Source: VXYL01 sp965116345 (lineage in GTDB: Bacteria > Pseudomonadota > Gammaproteobacteria > Pseudomonadales > Azotimanducaceae). From it: a DNA stretch of 64,000 nt. The position numbers were made by a program, and so were the translations under genes. The notes beneath the pieces are model-generated. The model was not told the origin of the DNA. It made no database searches and saw only the letters and a list, made by a program, of their open reading frames with translations. Positions within the stretch are counted from its first letter, which is position 1. Each line of letters starts with the position of its first letter. Location: positions 2,542,001 to 2,606,000 of the forward strand of contig OZ220680.1 in assembly GCA_965116345.1 (NCBI GenBank), in the 5' to 3' direction. Below are positions 17,610 to 27,436 of the stretch, one piece after another.

Positions 17610-18624
17610 AACCAATCAGCTTGCCCGGCACCTGGACGCCGCCGATTTCCGCGACATCTACCTCGTCAGTGGCGAAGAGCAACTCCTGGTCGAGGAAGCC
17701 TGCGACCAGATCCTCGAGGCCGCCAAGCGCCACGGCTTCGACGAACGCACCGTCTTCGACGCCATGCCCCGGGCGGCCTGGGACGAGATGTTCGCCGACG
17801 CCGGCAACCTGTCGCTGTTCGCCACCAAGAGGCTGATCGACGTCCGCATACCCCCGCGCGGCCTCGACCGGGCGGGCTCCGACGCGATCCGGAACTACCT
17901 CAATGCGCCGCTCGCCGACACCCTGGTGCTGTGCCGCGCCCCGGACCTGGAGTGGCGGCAGCGCAGCAGTGCCTGGTACAAGGCGATCGACAAGGCAGGC
18001 GCGGTGGTCCCCGTGTGGCCCATCACCGGCCGCGAGTTGCCAAGCTGGCTCCACGACCGGTGTCGGAAAGAGGGCCTGACGCTCGACCGCGAAGCGCTGG
18101 AAGCGCTCGCCGAGCGGATCGAAGGCAACCTGCTCGCCGCCCGCCAGGAGATCGAGAAGCTCAAGCTCGCCCATCCCGACGGTCGCGTCGGTGTCGACGA
18201 CATCGTCGGCGATGTCGGCGATGCGGCACGCTTCGACACCTTCGGCATGATTGACGCCGCCTTGACGGGTCGCGGCGCGCGCGCACACCGGATGCTCCGA
18301 GCCCTGCGCGACGAAGGCGTCGCCGAGTTCATGATCATCGCCGCGCTGGTCAACCAACTGCGGCGGGCCCAGGAACTCGCCTACGGCGGCAAGCCCTACA
18401 TCCCCCGCAACCGCCGCCAGGCCCTCGAAGGCGCGGTTCGCCGACTCGGACCACCCGGAATCGACGATCTCCTCGACGAATCCGCCCTCCTCGACCTGCA
18501 AGCCAAGGGCATGCTGCGCGGCGACGCCTGGCTCTCCCTCGAACGCCTCATGCTGCGCCTCGCCGGTACTCCCCAACCAACCCTAACCGACGAAGCCGAC
18601 CTCCTACGCCCCCACGCGCGGTGA
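17599..18624 (+). CDS. holA: DNA polymerase III subunit delta
   Basis: A 341-residue clamp-loader delta subunit. The N terminus shows the family pattern (LARHLDAADFRDIYLVSGEEQLLVEEA), followed by the AAA-like fold without Walker motifs, as expected for delta, and the C-terminal collar domain (RMLRALRDEGVAE). The start is GTG 17599, overlapping the lptE end by 11 bp; an upstream ATG in the same frame lies inside lptE. Last gene of the housekeeping operon. Confidence 0.93.
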   Translation: MQVRTNQLARHLDAADFRDIYLVSGEEQLLVEEACDQILEAAKRHGFDERTVFDAMPRAAWDEMFADAGNLSLFATKRLIDVRIPPRGLDRAGSDAIRNYLNAPLADTLVLCRAPDLEWRQRSSAWYKAIDKAGAVVPVWPITGRELPSWLHDRCRKEGLTLDREALEALAERIEGNLLAARQEIEKLKLAHPDGRVGVDDIVGDVGDAARFDTFGMIDAALTGRGARAHRMLRALRDEGVAEFMIIAALVNQLRRAQELAYGGKPYIPRNRRQALEGAVRRLGPPGIDDLLDESALLDLQAKGMLRGDAWLSLERLMLRLAGTPQPTLTDEADLLRPHAR

Positions 18625-18637
18625 TCGATTCGCCGTA

Positions 18638-18655
18638 GAGGCGACCACGCGCCTC
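18638..18655. terminator. Possible hairpin between convergent holA and TldD-like gene
   Basis: GAGGCG and CGCCTC form a 6-bp stem with a 6-nt loop 14 bp after the holA stop, in an 86-bp gap between converging genes. There is no following T-run on either strand, so it is only a weak candidate for a terminator. Confidence 0.25.
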
Positions 18656-18710
18656 GGTGCGAGCGTTGTAGTCGCCAGGCCGGGGGCTCCGTCGCCAACC
18701 CGACCCGCTG

Positions 18711-20474
18711 TCAATTGGGTAATGCGAAAAACGGGTGCGCTGCGATGGGTGGGTGGGGAAGGTTGGCGGAGGGCTCGCGCACGGTCAGCTCTTCGACCAA
18801 CAGGTCGGGAACGGACACCGAGAAGAGGTGCATGGTGACCGTAGGCCCCCTGGTGAAGCTGCGCCTTGGAACGGCCCGGGTTGCCCGGTATCGGTCGTAG
18901 GTGCTGTAGACGGTGGCGGATGCCGACGCGGCGACGATCTCCTTGAAAATCGTGTCGGTGACTGCGGCGAACTCGGCCTGTCGGAGCAACTCCTCGCGGC
19001 CATCGGGATAGACCTTGAAGGCGAGGGCGGGGCCCTGCAGGCTGATCTGCCCAGCACGACCCCGCGAGCCGATCGAGCCGCGGGTCGACGACGATTGAAT
19101 CCCCGGCTTGCCGAGACGTCGCACGACGATGCCGTACTCGCCATCGCGTTCTTCGACCAGCAGCATCATCTCGGCGAGCATCTCCTCCCGGCTCAAGCCG
19201 TTCCTGCTCGTCAGCACGAGGTTGCTCGGCGCGGGCCCGGCGCCGCGAAAGCTCCCGGTACTGCCGTCGACCCCTTCGATCGGGTTCCGGGTCGTGAGCA
19301 GGGTCTTCAGGATGCCGTTCTCGACCAACGTGGTGGCCCGGGTCGGGACGCCCTCGTCATCCACGGGGAAGCCGCCGGTGAAGCCGTTGCCGCGCAGCGT
19401 GGGATCGTCGCGCAGGTTCAGTGTGCGCGCCATGACTCGCGCGCCGATCTTGTCGAGGAACGGATTGCCGAGGTTCCCGGTGTTGTTCGCATAGCCGGCG
19501 GGATACTCGGGCCGGCGCCAGCCGAGTAGTCTCGGCACGAGAACCTGGGTGAACAGTTCGGCCGCGGCCTGTCCCTCGAACAGCACGGGGCCGATGTAGC
19601 GTTCGGCATCCGCCGCCACACGCCGTGCGGCAATCCGCCGGCCCATGGCGTTGATCCGTGCCGTCAGGCCCTCGCGGTCGGCGATCTCGTCCCACGTGGT
19701 TCCCCCCTCGAGCACGAAGTCGTGCAGCACGGTGCCGTCGGGCGCCCGCGTCTCGGCGAACGCCAGAACCACGGCGCCGGGATCGTTGCGTACGAACGAC
19801 GACCCTTCGCTGTTGACGTAGTACGTCCGCTGCCGACGCAGCGCGATGCCGACCCTCGAGTCCATGATCTCGGGCATGGCCGTGAACAGCCGGGAGAGAT
19901 CCCGGGCAAGAGATTCGATCCGCCCGGGCAGCGGCAACGGCGACCCCGGCACCTCGGCGTAGATGAACGGTTCCGCGGGACCCAGGTCGCCGAGATCCTG
20001 GCTGCGCGTCTGGTTCTGGAAGGCGGCTCGCTTGTCGGCCAGCGACTCCAGCGCGTTCTTGTAGGCGTCGTCCGTGGCGAGCCAGATGCGGCGCCGGAGT
20101 TCCCCGACGTCGTTGTGCAGGGGCAGCGTTGCCTCGCTCGGACGCGTGAACGAAAGCGGGAAGTTGGTGTTGTCGTAGGTGGCGTCGCCGACGCGCAGGT
20201 CCACGGTCAACTGCCGGGTCCGGTTCTGCGGACCCGGCAGAAGTGCCCCGAAAACGGCGGACGCCCCGGACAACTCGGTGTCCTGCACGGTGTAGGCCAC
20301 GAAATAGGGTCGGGCCAGGTCCTCCATGACCAGCTCTTCCATGGTGCGCTTCAGTTCCGCACGCATGGCCTGCAGGAGCACCTCCTCGTCGGCGTCCTGT
20401 GCTGCGGACGGGAGTGCCAACGACGCCACGGAGCCGAGGCAAATGGCAAGTTTGGCGGCGGAACGTGTCTTCAT
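18711..20474 (-). CDS. Secreted TldD/PmbA-related protein without the metal motif
   Basis: A 587-residue protein with a signal peptide (hydrophobic CLGSVASLALPSAA, cleavage before QDADEE). It aligns along its length with the next gene: both share YFxxYxxxxxxxxxxxxSFGAL-like openings, the YVNSEG / FVNSEG motif and EGGFTTTG/FTGGFPVD-like C-terminal blocks. Where the partner has FFHEILGHRLEG, this one has LFTQVLVPRLLG, so the HEXXXH site is lost. That is the same active/inactive pairing as cytoplasmic TldD/TldE(PmbA), but here both are exported. Lies 19 bp after the partner gene, probably co-transcribed. Confidence 0.85.
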   Translation of the reverse strand: MKTRSAAKLAICLGSVASLALPSAAQDADEEVLLQAMRAELKRTMEELVMEDLARPYFVAYTVQDTELSGASAVFGALLPGPQNRTRQLTVDLRVGDATYDNTNFPLSFTRPSEATLPLHNDVGELRRRIWLATDDAYKNALESLADKRAAFQNQTRSQDLGDLGPAEPFIYAEVPGSPLPLPGRIESLARDLSRLFTAMPEIMDSRVGIALRRQRTYYVNSEGSSFVRNDPGAVVLAFAETRAPDGTVLHDFVLEGGTTWDEIADREGLTARINAMGRRIAARRVAADAERYIGPVLFEGQAAAELFTQVLVPRLLGWRRPEYPAGYANNTGNLGNPFLDKIGARVMARTLNLRDDPTLRGNGFTGGFPVDDEGVPTRATTLVENGILKTLLTTRNPIEGVDGSTGSFRGAGPAPSNLVLTSRNGLSREEMLAEMMLLVEERDGEYGIVVRRLGKPGIQSSSTRGSIGSRGRAGQISLQGPALAFKVYPDGREELLRQAEFAAVTDTIFKEIVAASASATVYSTYDRYRATRAVPRRSFTRGPTVTMHLFSVSVPDLLVEELTVREPSANLPHPPIAAHPFFALPN

Positions 20475-20493
20475 GGGCGGTTCTCCTACCCGC

Positions 20494-22206
20494 CTAGCCG
20501 CGGTTCACGGGCGGCAATGGCGCGGGCAGCAGTGGAGGCCGGTCCTGGGACTTGTCCTTCTTCTGCACCTCGACGGTCGAGACCAGGATGGAGGGAGACG
20601 CCGCGGAGACCGGTACTCCCCCGGATTCCGCACCGCAGACGCCGTTGAACACGGCGACGCGGTCGTCCCCGGCGACGATGCGGCTCAAGGTGGTCAGCGG
20701 CGTGCCGATCATGTCCACGCCCCGGACCAGTTCCTCGCTCCCGTCCGGATAGACCCGGTAGACCACCAGCGGACTGACGTTGAAGGCGTTGGGGGAGAAA
20801 CGGCCGGTGGTGGTGAAGCCGCCTTCGATCGCCTCGAAGCGCAGTCCGAACGGCTTGCCGTCTCTCTCGACCGCCGCCAACAGGGCGGCGTCCAGTTCCT
20901 CGCCGGTCATGGGGTCCGTCACGTCGACGACGAGGTTGGATTGCCTGGCGACGGTCCGGTAACCGGCCTGTTTGCGGCCGTGGCCGTTGGACTTGGGGAA
21001 CCCATCGATGGGTGTGCGTGCCATGAGGAAATTCTTCAGGACCCCCTTATCGATCACGGTGACGCGTTGCCCCTTGATGCCCTGGTTGTCGTAGCGGTAC
21101 GTGCCCACGAGATCGGTTCCGCCATAGGCCGTGAGGGCCGGATCGAAATACACCGAGAAGTTCTCGGGCAGCAGGCGTTCGTTCAACTGCTTCTTGAAGG
21201 TCTGGCCATCGCTCTCCTGCTTCTGACGATGTCCCTCCAGGCGATGCCCCAGGATCTCGTGGAAGAACACGCCGCTGGCCTGACCCGTCAGGATCGCCGG
21301 GCCCGTGTAGGGTTCCACCAGGGGCGCCGTGCGCAGGGCCAGCAAGGTGTCGATCAGCTGGGCGACGTCCAGTGTCACGGTCTCGTCGTCCGGGAGTCCT
21401 TCGGGCGACAAGGCGGCGTAGTCCTTGTAGAGCGGCAGCACCATGCCGTCGTCCGCCTTGGTGGCGGCGTGGACGAACAGTCGATAGACGTTCTCGGAGG
21501 TCCGAATTTCGGTCCCCTCGCTGTTCACGAACCAGCGCGTCTCGACATTGGCGGAGAAACTCGCCGTCGCCTGGTAGATCTTGCCGTGGTCCGCGAACGG
21601 TGCGCTGTAGCGCTCCACCTTGCGCTCCCACGCGCCGACATCGACGTCGACGAATCGAGGCGTCTCCACCGACCTGAACGCCTGCTCGTGCGAGAAGTCG
21701 TCGGACTTGTCCTCCGTCTCCACGCTGACGCGCACATCCGTCTGCACGGCGGTCAGCTGTTCCCGGGCGGTCTTGTAGCGCTGGTCGGTCGTCCACCACA
21801 GCACGGCGCGAATCGCATCGGGGTCGCTCTCCACGGGAACGGGTGTGGGGTTGTAGGACCTGGACCGCGTTCTGCTGCCGCCCCGCAGTTGGCGCGTATT
21901 GTCCAGACCGTGGTTGCCGACCCGCAGGTCGACATCCAGAAAACGCTGGTGGTGTGGATCGCTGCGGGTCAGCGCGCCGAAGGAAGCGCCTACGGACACC
22001 CCGCGGTTCTCAGTGATCTCGTAGCTCAGGAAGTAGGGCGGCACGTCTTGTGCGCCGAGCACCTTCATCGACCGGTCGAGCTCGGTCCGCATGGCGTCGA
22101 GAACCGGAAGTTCGTCGGCGTTGCCAACGGCCGCCGCCAACACGGCACCTGCCAGGTACCCGCAACGACCGACCATCCAGCCGCCTGTCTTCCGGTCGCG
22201 CGTCAT
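20494..22206 (-). CDS. Secreted TldD-like metallopeptidase
   Basis: A 570-residue TldD-family protein. HEILGH at residues 316-321 fits the HEXXXH zinc motif of TldD. Other family blocks are WFVNSEGTEIR and DNQGIKGQRVTVIDKGVL. The start at ATG 22206 has AAGGAG upstream and opens a leader (GYLAGAVLAAAVGNA) that looks like a signal peptide; ordinary TldD is cytoplasmic, so export is unusual. It is likely to act with the catalytically dead paralogue encoded just downstream. Only 30 bp separate its start from that of the divergent ankyrin gene. Confidence 0.87.
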   Translation of the reverse strand: MTRDRKTGGWMVGRCGYLAGAVLAAAVGNADELPVLDAMRTELDRSMKVLGAQDVPPYFLSYEITENRGVSVGASFGALTRSDPHHQRFLDVDLRVGNHGLDNTRQLRGGSRTRSRSYNPTPVPVESDPDAIRAVLWWTTDQRYKTAREQLTAVQTDVRVSVETEDKSDDFSHEQAFRSVETPRFVDVDVGAWERKVERYSAPFADHGKIYQATASFSANVETRWFVNSEGTEIRTSENVYRLFVHAATKADDGMVLPLYKDYAALSPEGLPDDETVTLDVAQLIDTLLALRTAPLVEPYTGPAILTGQASGVFFHEILGHRLEGHRQKQESDGQTFKKQLNERLLPENFSVYFDPALTAYGGTDLVGTYRYDNQGIKGQRVTVIDKGVLKNFLMARTPIDGFPKSNGHGRKQAGYRTVARQSNLVVDVTDPMTGEELDAALLAAVERDGKPFGLRFEAIEGGFTTTGRFSPNAFNVSPLVVYRVYPDGSEELVRGVDMIGTPLTTLSRIVAGDDRVAVFNGVCGAESGGVPVSAASPSILVSTVEVQKKDKSQDRPPLLPAPLPPVNRG

Positions 22207-22236
22207 ACTCACTGCCAAGCTCCTTCCGCGCCTAGA

Positions 22237-23589
22237 ATGAGCACCGTAGCACAGACGCTGGAGACGGCCGTGGCAAAGCAACTCCCTTGGGGCACGACCA
22301 TCGACGAGGTCCGCGCGTGGATCGATGCGGCGAAGTCGGCCACCGGTGCGGCGACTGCGGCGGCGGAACGCTCGGTCGCCGAGGAATACGGATTCGCCAC
22401 GTGGCGTCAACTGGAAGCCTATGTCACACACCCCGCCGATCTGACGGACTTTCTTCTACTCGGGTGCCTCGCGTACTTCACCACCGACCGGCCGGAGAAC
22501 CGCGATCGCGCCCGGGCGATGCTGGCGGCGGATCCGGGTCTGGGCACTCGGGACATCCATTCGGCCGCCTGCGTGGGAGACGTCGCGGCGGTGCGGGACT
22601 TCCTCGACCAGGATGCTTCACTCGTCAACCGGCGCGGCGGCTACTTCGACTGGGAGCCCCTGCTGTACGCCTGCTACTCAAGGCTCGACCTGCCAGGCAA
22701 GTCGACGCTCGACGTGGCGCGTCTGCTCATCGACCGGGGTGCCGACCCCAACAGCCACTACATGTGGGGCGGCCAGTACCGGTTCACGGCATTGACCGGC
22801 GCGTTTGGCGAGGGCGAGATGGGACCCGTCAACCAGCCGCCCCATGCCGGATGCTTCGAACTCGCGAAATTGCTACTCGACGCCGGCGCGAATCCCAACG
22901 ACGGCCAGGCGCTCTACAACACCATGTTCACCCCGGGCCACGACTGCCTCGCTATGCTCCTCGAGTATGGGCTCGGCCCGCAGCACCGCTGCAACTGGCT
23001 GTTCGAGAAGGACGGCGTCTACGTCGACAACCCCGACCAGACTCTCGGCTATCAGTTGAACTGGGCGGTGCACAACCACCATGTGGAACGGGCGAAGCTC
23101 TTGATCGACAGCGGCGCGGATCTCACCGTTCGCACGGGGAAGGGCAAGACCCTGTACGAGGCCGCCTGGCGGGCGGGACATCCCGAGCTCGCGCGGTACC
23201 TGGCGGAACGCGGTGCCGAGACCGTTGAGATCGACTCCGAGACCCGCCTCGTCGCGGCCTGCATGGCGGGCGACGCCGCCACGGCGAAAGCCATGGTGGA
23301 TGCCACTCCGAGACTGATCCGGCGCGTGCAGAAGAAAAATCCCGACCTGGTCGTGGATGCCGCGAGTTCCAACCGGTTGGATGCGGTCGGGCTCATGGCG
23401 GACTTGGGATTCAACCTCGACCGTGTGGACGCCGTCGCGCCGCTGCACCAGGCCGCCTTCCAAGGCTATCGGGAAATGGTCGAACTGCTGCTGCAGAAGG
23501 GCGCGGACCCCAACGTCAAGGACAAACACCACGACGCCACCCCGCGACAGTGGGCCGCCACCGGCGGCCATCCCGACATCTTCCCGTGA
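22237..23589 (+). CDS. Ankyrin-repeat protein
   Basis: A 450-residue protein of ankyrin-like repeats from about residue 95 to the end: units such as ARLLIDRGADPNS, AKLLLDAGANPND, AKLLIDSGADLTV and VELLLQKGADPNV. No signal peptide or membrane segment; likely an intracellular protein-binding scaffold. The N-terminal 75 residues (EEYGFATWRQLEAYV) are of a type often found before ankyrin arrays in bacteria. The start at ATG 22237 is divergent from the TldD-like gene; the end abuts the convergent agrE with no gap. Confidence 0.85.
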   Translation: MSTVAQTLETAVAKQLPWGTTIDEVRAWIDAAKSATGAATAAAERSVAEEYGFATWRQLEAYVTHPADLTDFLLLGCLAYFTTDRPENRDRARAMLAADPGLGTRDIHSAACVGDVAAVRDFLDQDASLVNRRGGYFDWEPLLYACYSRLDLPGKSTLDVARLLIDRGADPNSHYMWGGQYRFTALTGAFGEGEMGPVNQPPHAGCFELAKLLLDAGANPNDGQALYNTMFTPGHDCLAMLLEYGLGPQHRCNWLFEKDGVYVDNPDQTLGYQLNWAVHNHHVERAKLLIDSGADLTVRTGKGKTLYEAAWRAGHPELARYLAERGAETVEIDSETRLVAACMAGDAATAKAMVDATPRLIRRVQKKNPDLVVDAASSNRLDAVGLMADLGFNLDRVDAVAPLHQAAFQGYREMVELLLQKGADPNVKDKHHDATPRQWAATGGHPDIFP

Positions 23590-25713
23590 CTAGTCGCCCC
23601 CGTCGTCCGTCAACGCGCCCGCGAGCAGATTCAGAAACAACCCAACGTCCGTCACGATCCCGGTGGATTCGACACTACCCCGATCCGCCAGCTTGGTAGC
23701 CACCGCCGGATTGATGTCGACGCACACGAGCCGCACGCCCGCCGGGGTCATGTTGCCCGTGCCGATGGCATGCAGCATGGTGGACAGCATGAGGATCAGG
23801 TCGGCTCCCTCGATCAACCGGGCATAGGACTCCTGGGCTTCGACAAGGTCCATCATCGTGTCCGGCAACGGCCCGTCGTCGCGGATCGAGCCGGCGAGCG
23901 CGAAGGGCACTTTCGCCTTCACGCACTCGTACATGACCCCGCCCGTGACCAAACCCTGGCCAACCGCGTCCGCGATGGAACCGGCGGCGCGCACACGGTT
24001 TATGGTGTTCAGGTGGTGCCGATGGCCGCCTCGGACCCCCGTACCGCGGTTGAGATCGACACCCAGCGAGGTGCCGAACAGATTCGTCTCCATGTCGTGC
24101 ACGGCGAGTGCGTTGCCTGCCAGCAGGGCCTGCACGTAGCCCTCGCGAACCAGGGCCGCGAGATGACGCCCCCCGCCCGTGTGGATCACCACCGGACCGG
24201 CAACGACGACGATGCGACGGTCACGGGCCCGGGTTCGACGCATCTCCAGCGCCAGTTCCTCGATCTGCCCCTCGGCCCGGCGCTCCGTGGTGACCTCGGA
24301 GGACATGAACGCGAACTCGCCTTGCGCATGCGTCGGATCGGGAATCCCGACACGCACCCCCGCCTCGCCGCAGACGACCTTGTCGCCACGCCGCAGGTCG
24401 CGCATCAGCGTGCACCGAGCCCTTGCCGGCTCGACGTCGTCGTCGACCACGATCGCGGCGTCCATGCGCTGCCGCGCCACCCGAACCCAGCTCTCGCCGA
24501 TACCGCCGATCCCGCCGATCCCGCCGACGCGAACGTCGGTGGGATAGATCGTCGAACAGCAGAAGTCCTCGGGCGCAACGCCGTCCTGTTCCACCTCGAC
24601 AAGCGCGGCGGCATCGGATGGCTCCGCCAGTCTCGCCCCGAACGGTTGAAGCCGGTCCACGGTCTCGTCGAGCCAGGTCTGGTTCGGCCCACTGACCACG
24701 AACCGCACGACGCTCGTCTGGTCGCTCCGCTCGCCTGCGCGAAACCGTTCCAGCCGGAAACTGCTGCCGGCCCGGTTCACGGCGTCGAACGCATGGCTCA
24801 TCACGCCCTCGTCGAGCAGGTGGCCTTCCAACTCCACCATTTGTGAACGGATGGGCGACTCCACGGACGGCCGTTGTCCGAAGTCGTCGGGCAAATCCTG
24901 GTCGAGGAGGAGCGTCAGGCACTTCGCAGCCCCACCCGCCTTGATGAACTCCGTCAGCGGCGTGGCGACGACCTCGTAGCCCCAGGCGTCCAGCGCCTTG
25001 CGCAATGCGCCGGTGGCGTGGCTGGTGACCAGCGTTCCTTCGAGACAGACCGCGTTGCAGGCGAAACCGAAGGCATCCTCGTCACCGACCTCGATGCGGT
25101 GGTGCGCGGGAACCCGCGCCTCGATCCGTTCTCTCGACGCCTCGTCGAACGCCGCCGGGTAGTAGATCACCCGCCCCTCCGGCAGCGGCACGAAGCAGGT
25201 GTCCAGGTGGTAGAAACGCTGGTCGACGAGCCGTAGCGACACGACCTCGACCCGCAGTCGTTCGGCGAGCATGCGATGCGCCTCGAGGCTGGTCCGCACC
25301 CCGTAGCCCGCCCAAAGAAGCGGCTTCGGATTGCCCTCGGTGGGCCACCACAGCGCATCGCCTTCGCCTTCGAACGGCAGGGCGTCATCCACTTCCGCGG
25401 CTTCGAACCCGGCGGCCTCGGCCCAGGTCCGGTACAAGGCGGATTCGAGTTCGCGTTGCGCGACGCTGAAGGTCGACGGCACGAAGGTCTCGTCCACGAC
25501 TAGCCCACCGTTGGCGGCGAAGCACATGTCGGGAAGCCCCGGCTGCGCCTCCGCGGCGTAGACATCGGCGTACTCTTCGAGAATGCCGACCAGGGCTTCC
25601 CATTGCCGCATGGCACTCGGTTGCGATGCCTCCCCGACGTTGCCCGCCATCCAGGGATTGATCACGTACTCAACACCGAAGTGAGTCGGCGGGCAGACCA
25701 GCAGTCGTGTCAT
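23590..25713 (-). CDS. agrE: Arginine dihydrolase / ornithine cyclodeaminase (AgrE/ArgZ type)
   Basis: A 707-residue two-domain enzyme. Residues 1-280 are the guanidine-modifying arginine dihydrolase domain: PPTHFGVEYVINPWM opening with Asn19, His169 in FYHLDTCF, and nucleophile Cys265 in GGAAKCLTL, one residue from the Synechocystis ArgZ numbering (Asn22-type, His168, Cys264). The C-terminal half (about 290-700) is the LOR/SDH-type ornithine cyclodeaminase domain, with GNALAVHDMETNLFGTSLG and GSIRDDGPLPDT. Together they would convert arginine to ornithine plus CO2 and ammonia, then ornithine to proline. Best known in cyanobacteria. A GGI repeat (VGGIGGIGGIGES) near residue 395 is a small in-frame expansion. 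Confidence 0.88.
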   Translation of the reverse strand: MTRLLVCPPTHFGVEYVINPWMAGNVGEASQPSAMRQWEALVGILEEYADVYAAEAQPGLPDMCFAANGGLVVDETFVPSTFSVAQRELESALYRTWAEAAGFEAAEVDDALPFEGEGDALWWPTEGNPKPLLWAGYGVRTSLEAHRMLAERLRVEVVSLRLVDQRFYHLDTCFVPLPEGRVIYYPAAFDEASRERIEARVPAHHRIEVGDEDAFGFACNAVCLEGTLVTSHATGALRKALDAWGYEVVATPLTEFIKAGGAAKCLTLLLDQDLPDDFGQRPSVESPIRSQMVELEGHLLDEGVMSHAFDAVNRAGSSFRLERFRAGERSDQTSVVRFVVSGPNQTWLDETVDRLQPFGARLAEPSDAAALVEVEQDGVAPEDFCCSTIYPTDVRVGGIGGIGGIGESWVRVARQRMDAAIVVDDDVEPARARCTLMRDLRRGDKVVCGEAGVRVGIPDPTHAQGEFAFMSSEVTTERRAEGQIEELALEMRRTRARDRRIVVVAGPVVIHTGGGRHLAALVREGYVQALLAGNALAVHDMETNLFGTSLGVDLNRGTGVRGGHRHHLNTINRVRAAGSIADAVGQGLVTGGVMYECVKAKVPFALAGSIRDDGPLPDTMMDLVEAQESYARLIEGADLILMLSTMLHAIGTGNMTPAGVRLVCVDINPAVATKLADRGSVESTGIVTDVGLFLNLLAGALTDDGGD

Positions 25714-25942
25714 GGGTTCGATACCTCAGCAGCCTGTAGAGCTCGAATAGGAGCTCAATACTTCGACGGATTTGGCGGGCTGATTGTTCCGTTGGCCAAC
25801 CCATAAGGAAAGCGAAATCGCTTGCGCTGGGATTGGCGTCCTACCTGATTCCCGACGGGTCGTCGTACGATGCGTTTGCAGGAATGCTTGGAGTCCTCCC
25901 GCGAATTGTTCGATCGGCGCGGGCGACCACAAAGGGCCGCCT

Positions 25943-27436
25943 CTACTCCCGCAACGACCGGAACAACGACACGATCATCGCCACGCCGATCGCCAACAGC
26001 GGCAGGGACACGACAAGCACCGATGACTTGATCGCATCCAATCCTCCTAGGAACATCAGCGCGATCGGCAGCACCGCCAGCGCGAACGCCCAGAACACCC
26101 GATGCCAGCGCGCCGGGTTCTGTCCGACTTCGAGTTGCCGGGTGGCCGACGCGGCGATCGCGTAGGACGCCGAGTCGTAGGTCGTCGTGACGAAGATGAA
26201 GGTCACCAGGATGAAGGCGATCAAGGGCAGCGGCTGCCAGTCCAGCGCGCCGATGACGGCCGCGATTGCCTGGTCCGCGTTGCCGTCGGCGACCAGCTCC
26301 CGCGCCGCCACCACACCTTCGAGGTCCATCCACATCGCCGTGTTGCCGAGCGTGATGTAGAACAGCGCACACCCCAGCGTGCCGAAACCCACCATCCCCA
26401 GGATGAGTTCACGCAAGGTCCGCCCGCGGGAGATCCGTGTCACGAAGATGCCCATGTAGGGTCCGTAGGCGAGCCACCAGGCCCAGTAGAAAATGCTCCA
26501 GTCCTCGACAAAGTTCGTCTTCAGCACGGGGTCCGTCCAGGTGTTCAGGCGGATGAAGTCCTGCACCATCAGACCGAGGCTGTTGGTGCCGTGCTTGAGC
26601 GCGAACAAGGTGGGACCGGTAAACAGGATGAACAGCGCGAACGCCCCGGCGACGGTCATGTTGACGTCGCTCAGGATCTTGATGCCCTTGTTGAGGCCGC
26701 GGAACACGCTGTAGGCGAAGAGCACCACCGCCGCCAACACGACGGCATACTCCAGCCAGGCGGTCTGCTCGATGCCGAAGAGGGCGGCGATGCACGCGGC
26801 GAGCATGGGCGTTGCGAGACCGAGCGACGTGCCGGTCCCGCCGACGAGGGCGACGATGAAGACGAAGTCCACGATCCGTCCGAGGGGTCGGTTGGCGATG
26901 TCGTCACCGAACAGCCCCGTTAGCGCCGTCGACAGCCGCAGGTAGGGAATCTTGCGCTGGTAGTACGGATAGGCGATCGCCACGGTGGGCAGGCAGTAGA
27001 GGCACCACGCCGACAGACCCCAGTGGAAGATGCCGTAGGTCGCGGCCCACTCCTCGGCTTCGGCGGAACCGGGCTCGGCGCCGAACGGTGGTTGGTCGAG
27101 GTAGTACGCCCATTCGATGGTCGCCCAATACATGATCCCGGCACCGATGCCGGCACAGAACAGCATGGCCACCCACGAAACGTCGGAGAACTCCTTCACT
27201 GCATCGTCGCCACCGAGACGACGACCCCCGACCTTGCGCAACGCGACGACGGCCAGCACGGCGGTGGAGACCAGCACCATCCACTGGTAGAGCAGGCCCA
27301 TCTGCGTCGCGATCCAGGTGTAGATGTCACCGACGATCTCCGAGGACCTGTCCGGTGCCAACGCCATGGGAATGCAGACGGCGACGATCAGTCCGGCGCT
27401 GGCCCCGAACAGCACCCAGTCGACCCGCGGCTTCAT
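25943..27436 (-). CDS. BCCT-family (betaine/carnitine/choline) transporter
   Basis: A 497-residue protein with about 12 transmembrane segments. BCCT signatures include FCAGIGAGIMYWATIEWAYY (helix 3 region) and the Trp-rich substrate-binding helix WSIFYWAWWLAYGPYMG, followed by RISRGRT. The match to the CaiT-like WATIEWAYY is closer than to osmotic betaine carriers, and the protein lacks long N- and C-terminal regulatory tails. It probably takes up a quaternary amine; substrate cannot be fixed. Upstream of agrE on the same strand but with a 229-bp gap, so co-transcription is uncertain. Confidence 0.9.
   Translation of the reverse strand: MKPRVDWVLFGASAGLIVAVCIPMALAPDRSSEIVGDIYTWIATQMGLLYQWMVLVSTAVLAVVALRKVGGRRLGGDDAVKEFSDVSWVAMLFCAGIGAGIMYWATIEWAYYLDQPPFGAEPGSAEAEEWAATYGIFHWGLSAWCLYCLPTVAIAYPYYQRKIPYLRLSTALTGLFGDDIANRPLGRIVDFVFIVALVGGTGTSLGLATPMLAACIAALFGIEQTAWLEYAVVLAAVVLFAYSVFRGLNKGIKILSDVNMTVAGAFALFILFTGPTLFALKHGTNSLGLMVQDFIRLNTWTDPVLKTNFVEDWSIFYWAWWLAYGPYMGIFVTRISRGRTLRELILGMVGFGTLGCALFYITLGNTAMWMDLEGVVAARELVADGNADQAIAAVIGALDWQPLPLIAFILVTFIFVTTTYDSASYAIAASATRQLEVGQNPARWHRVFWAFALAVLPIALMFLGGLDAIKSSVLVVSLPLLAIGVAMIVSLFRSLRE

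Noticed and set aside
25714..25942. Terminator or riboswitch upstream of agrE
   Set aside because: Two GAGCTC boxes (25739-25757) can pair around a 6-nt loop, but the stem is short, each box is self-palindromic, and no T-run or aptamer pattern follows.
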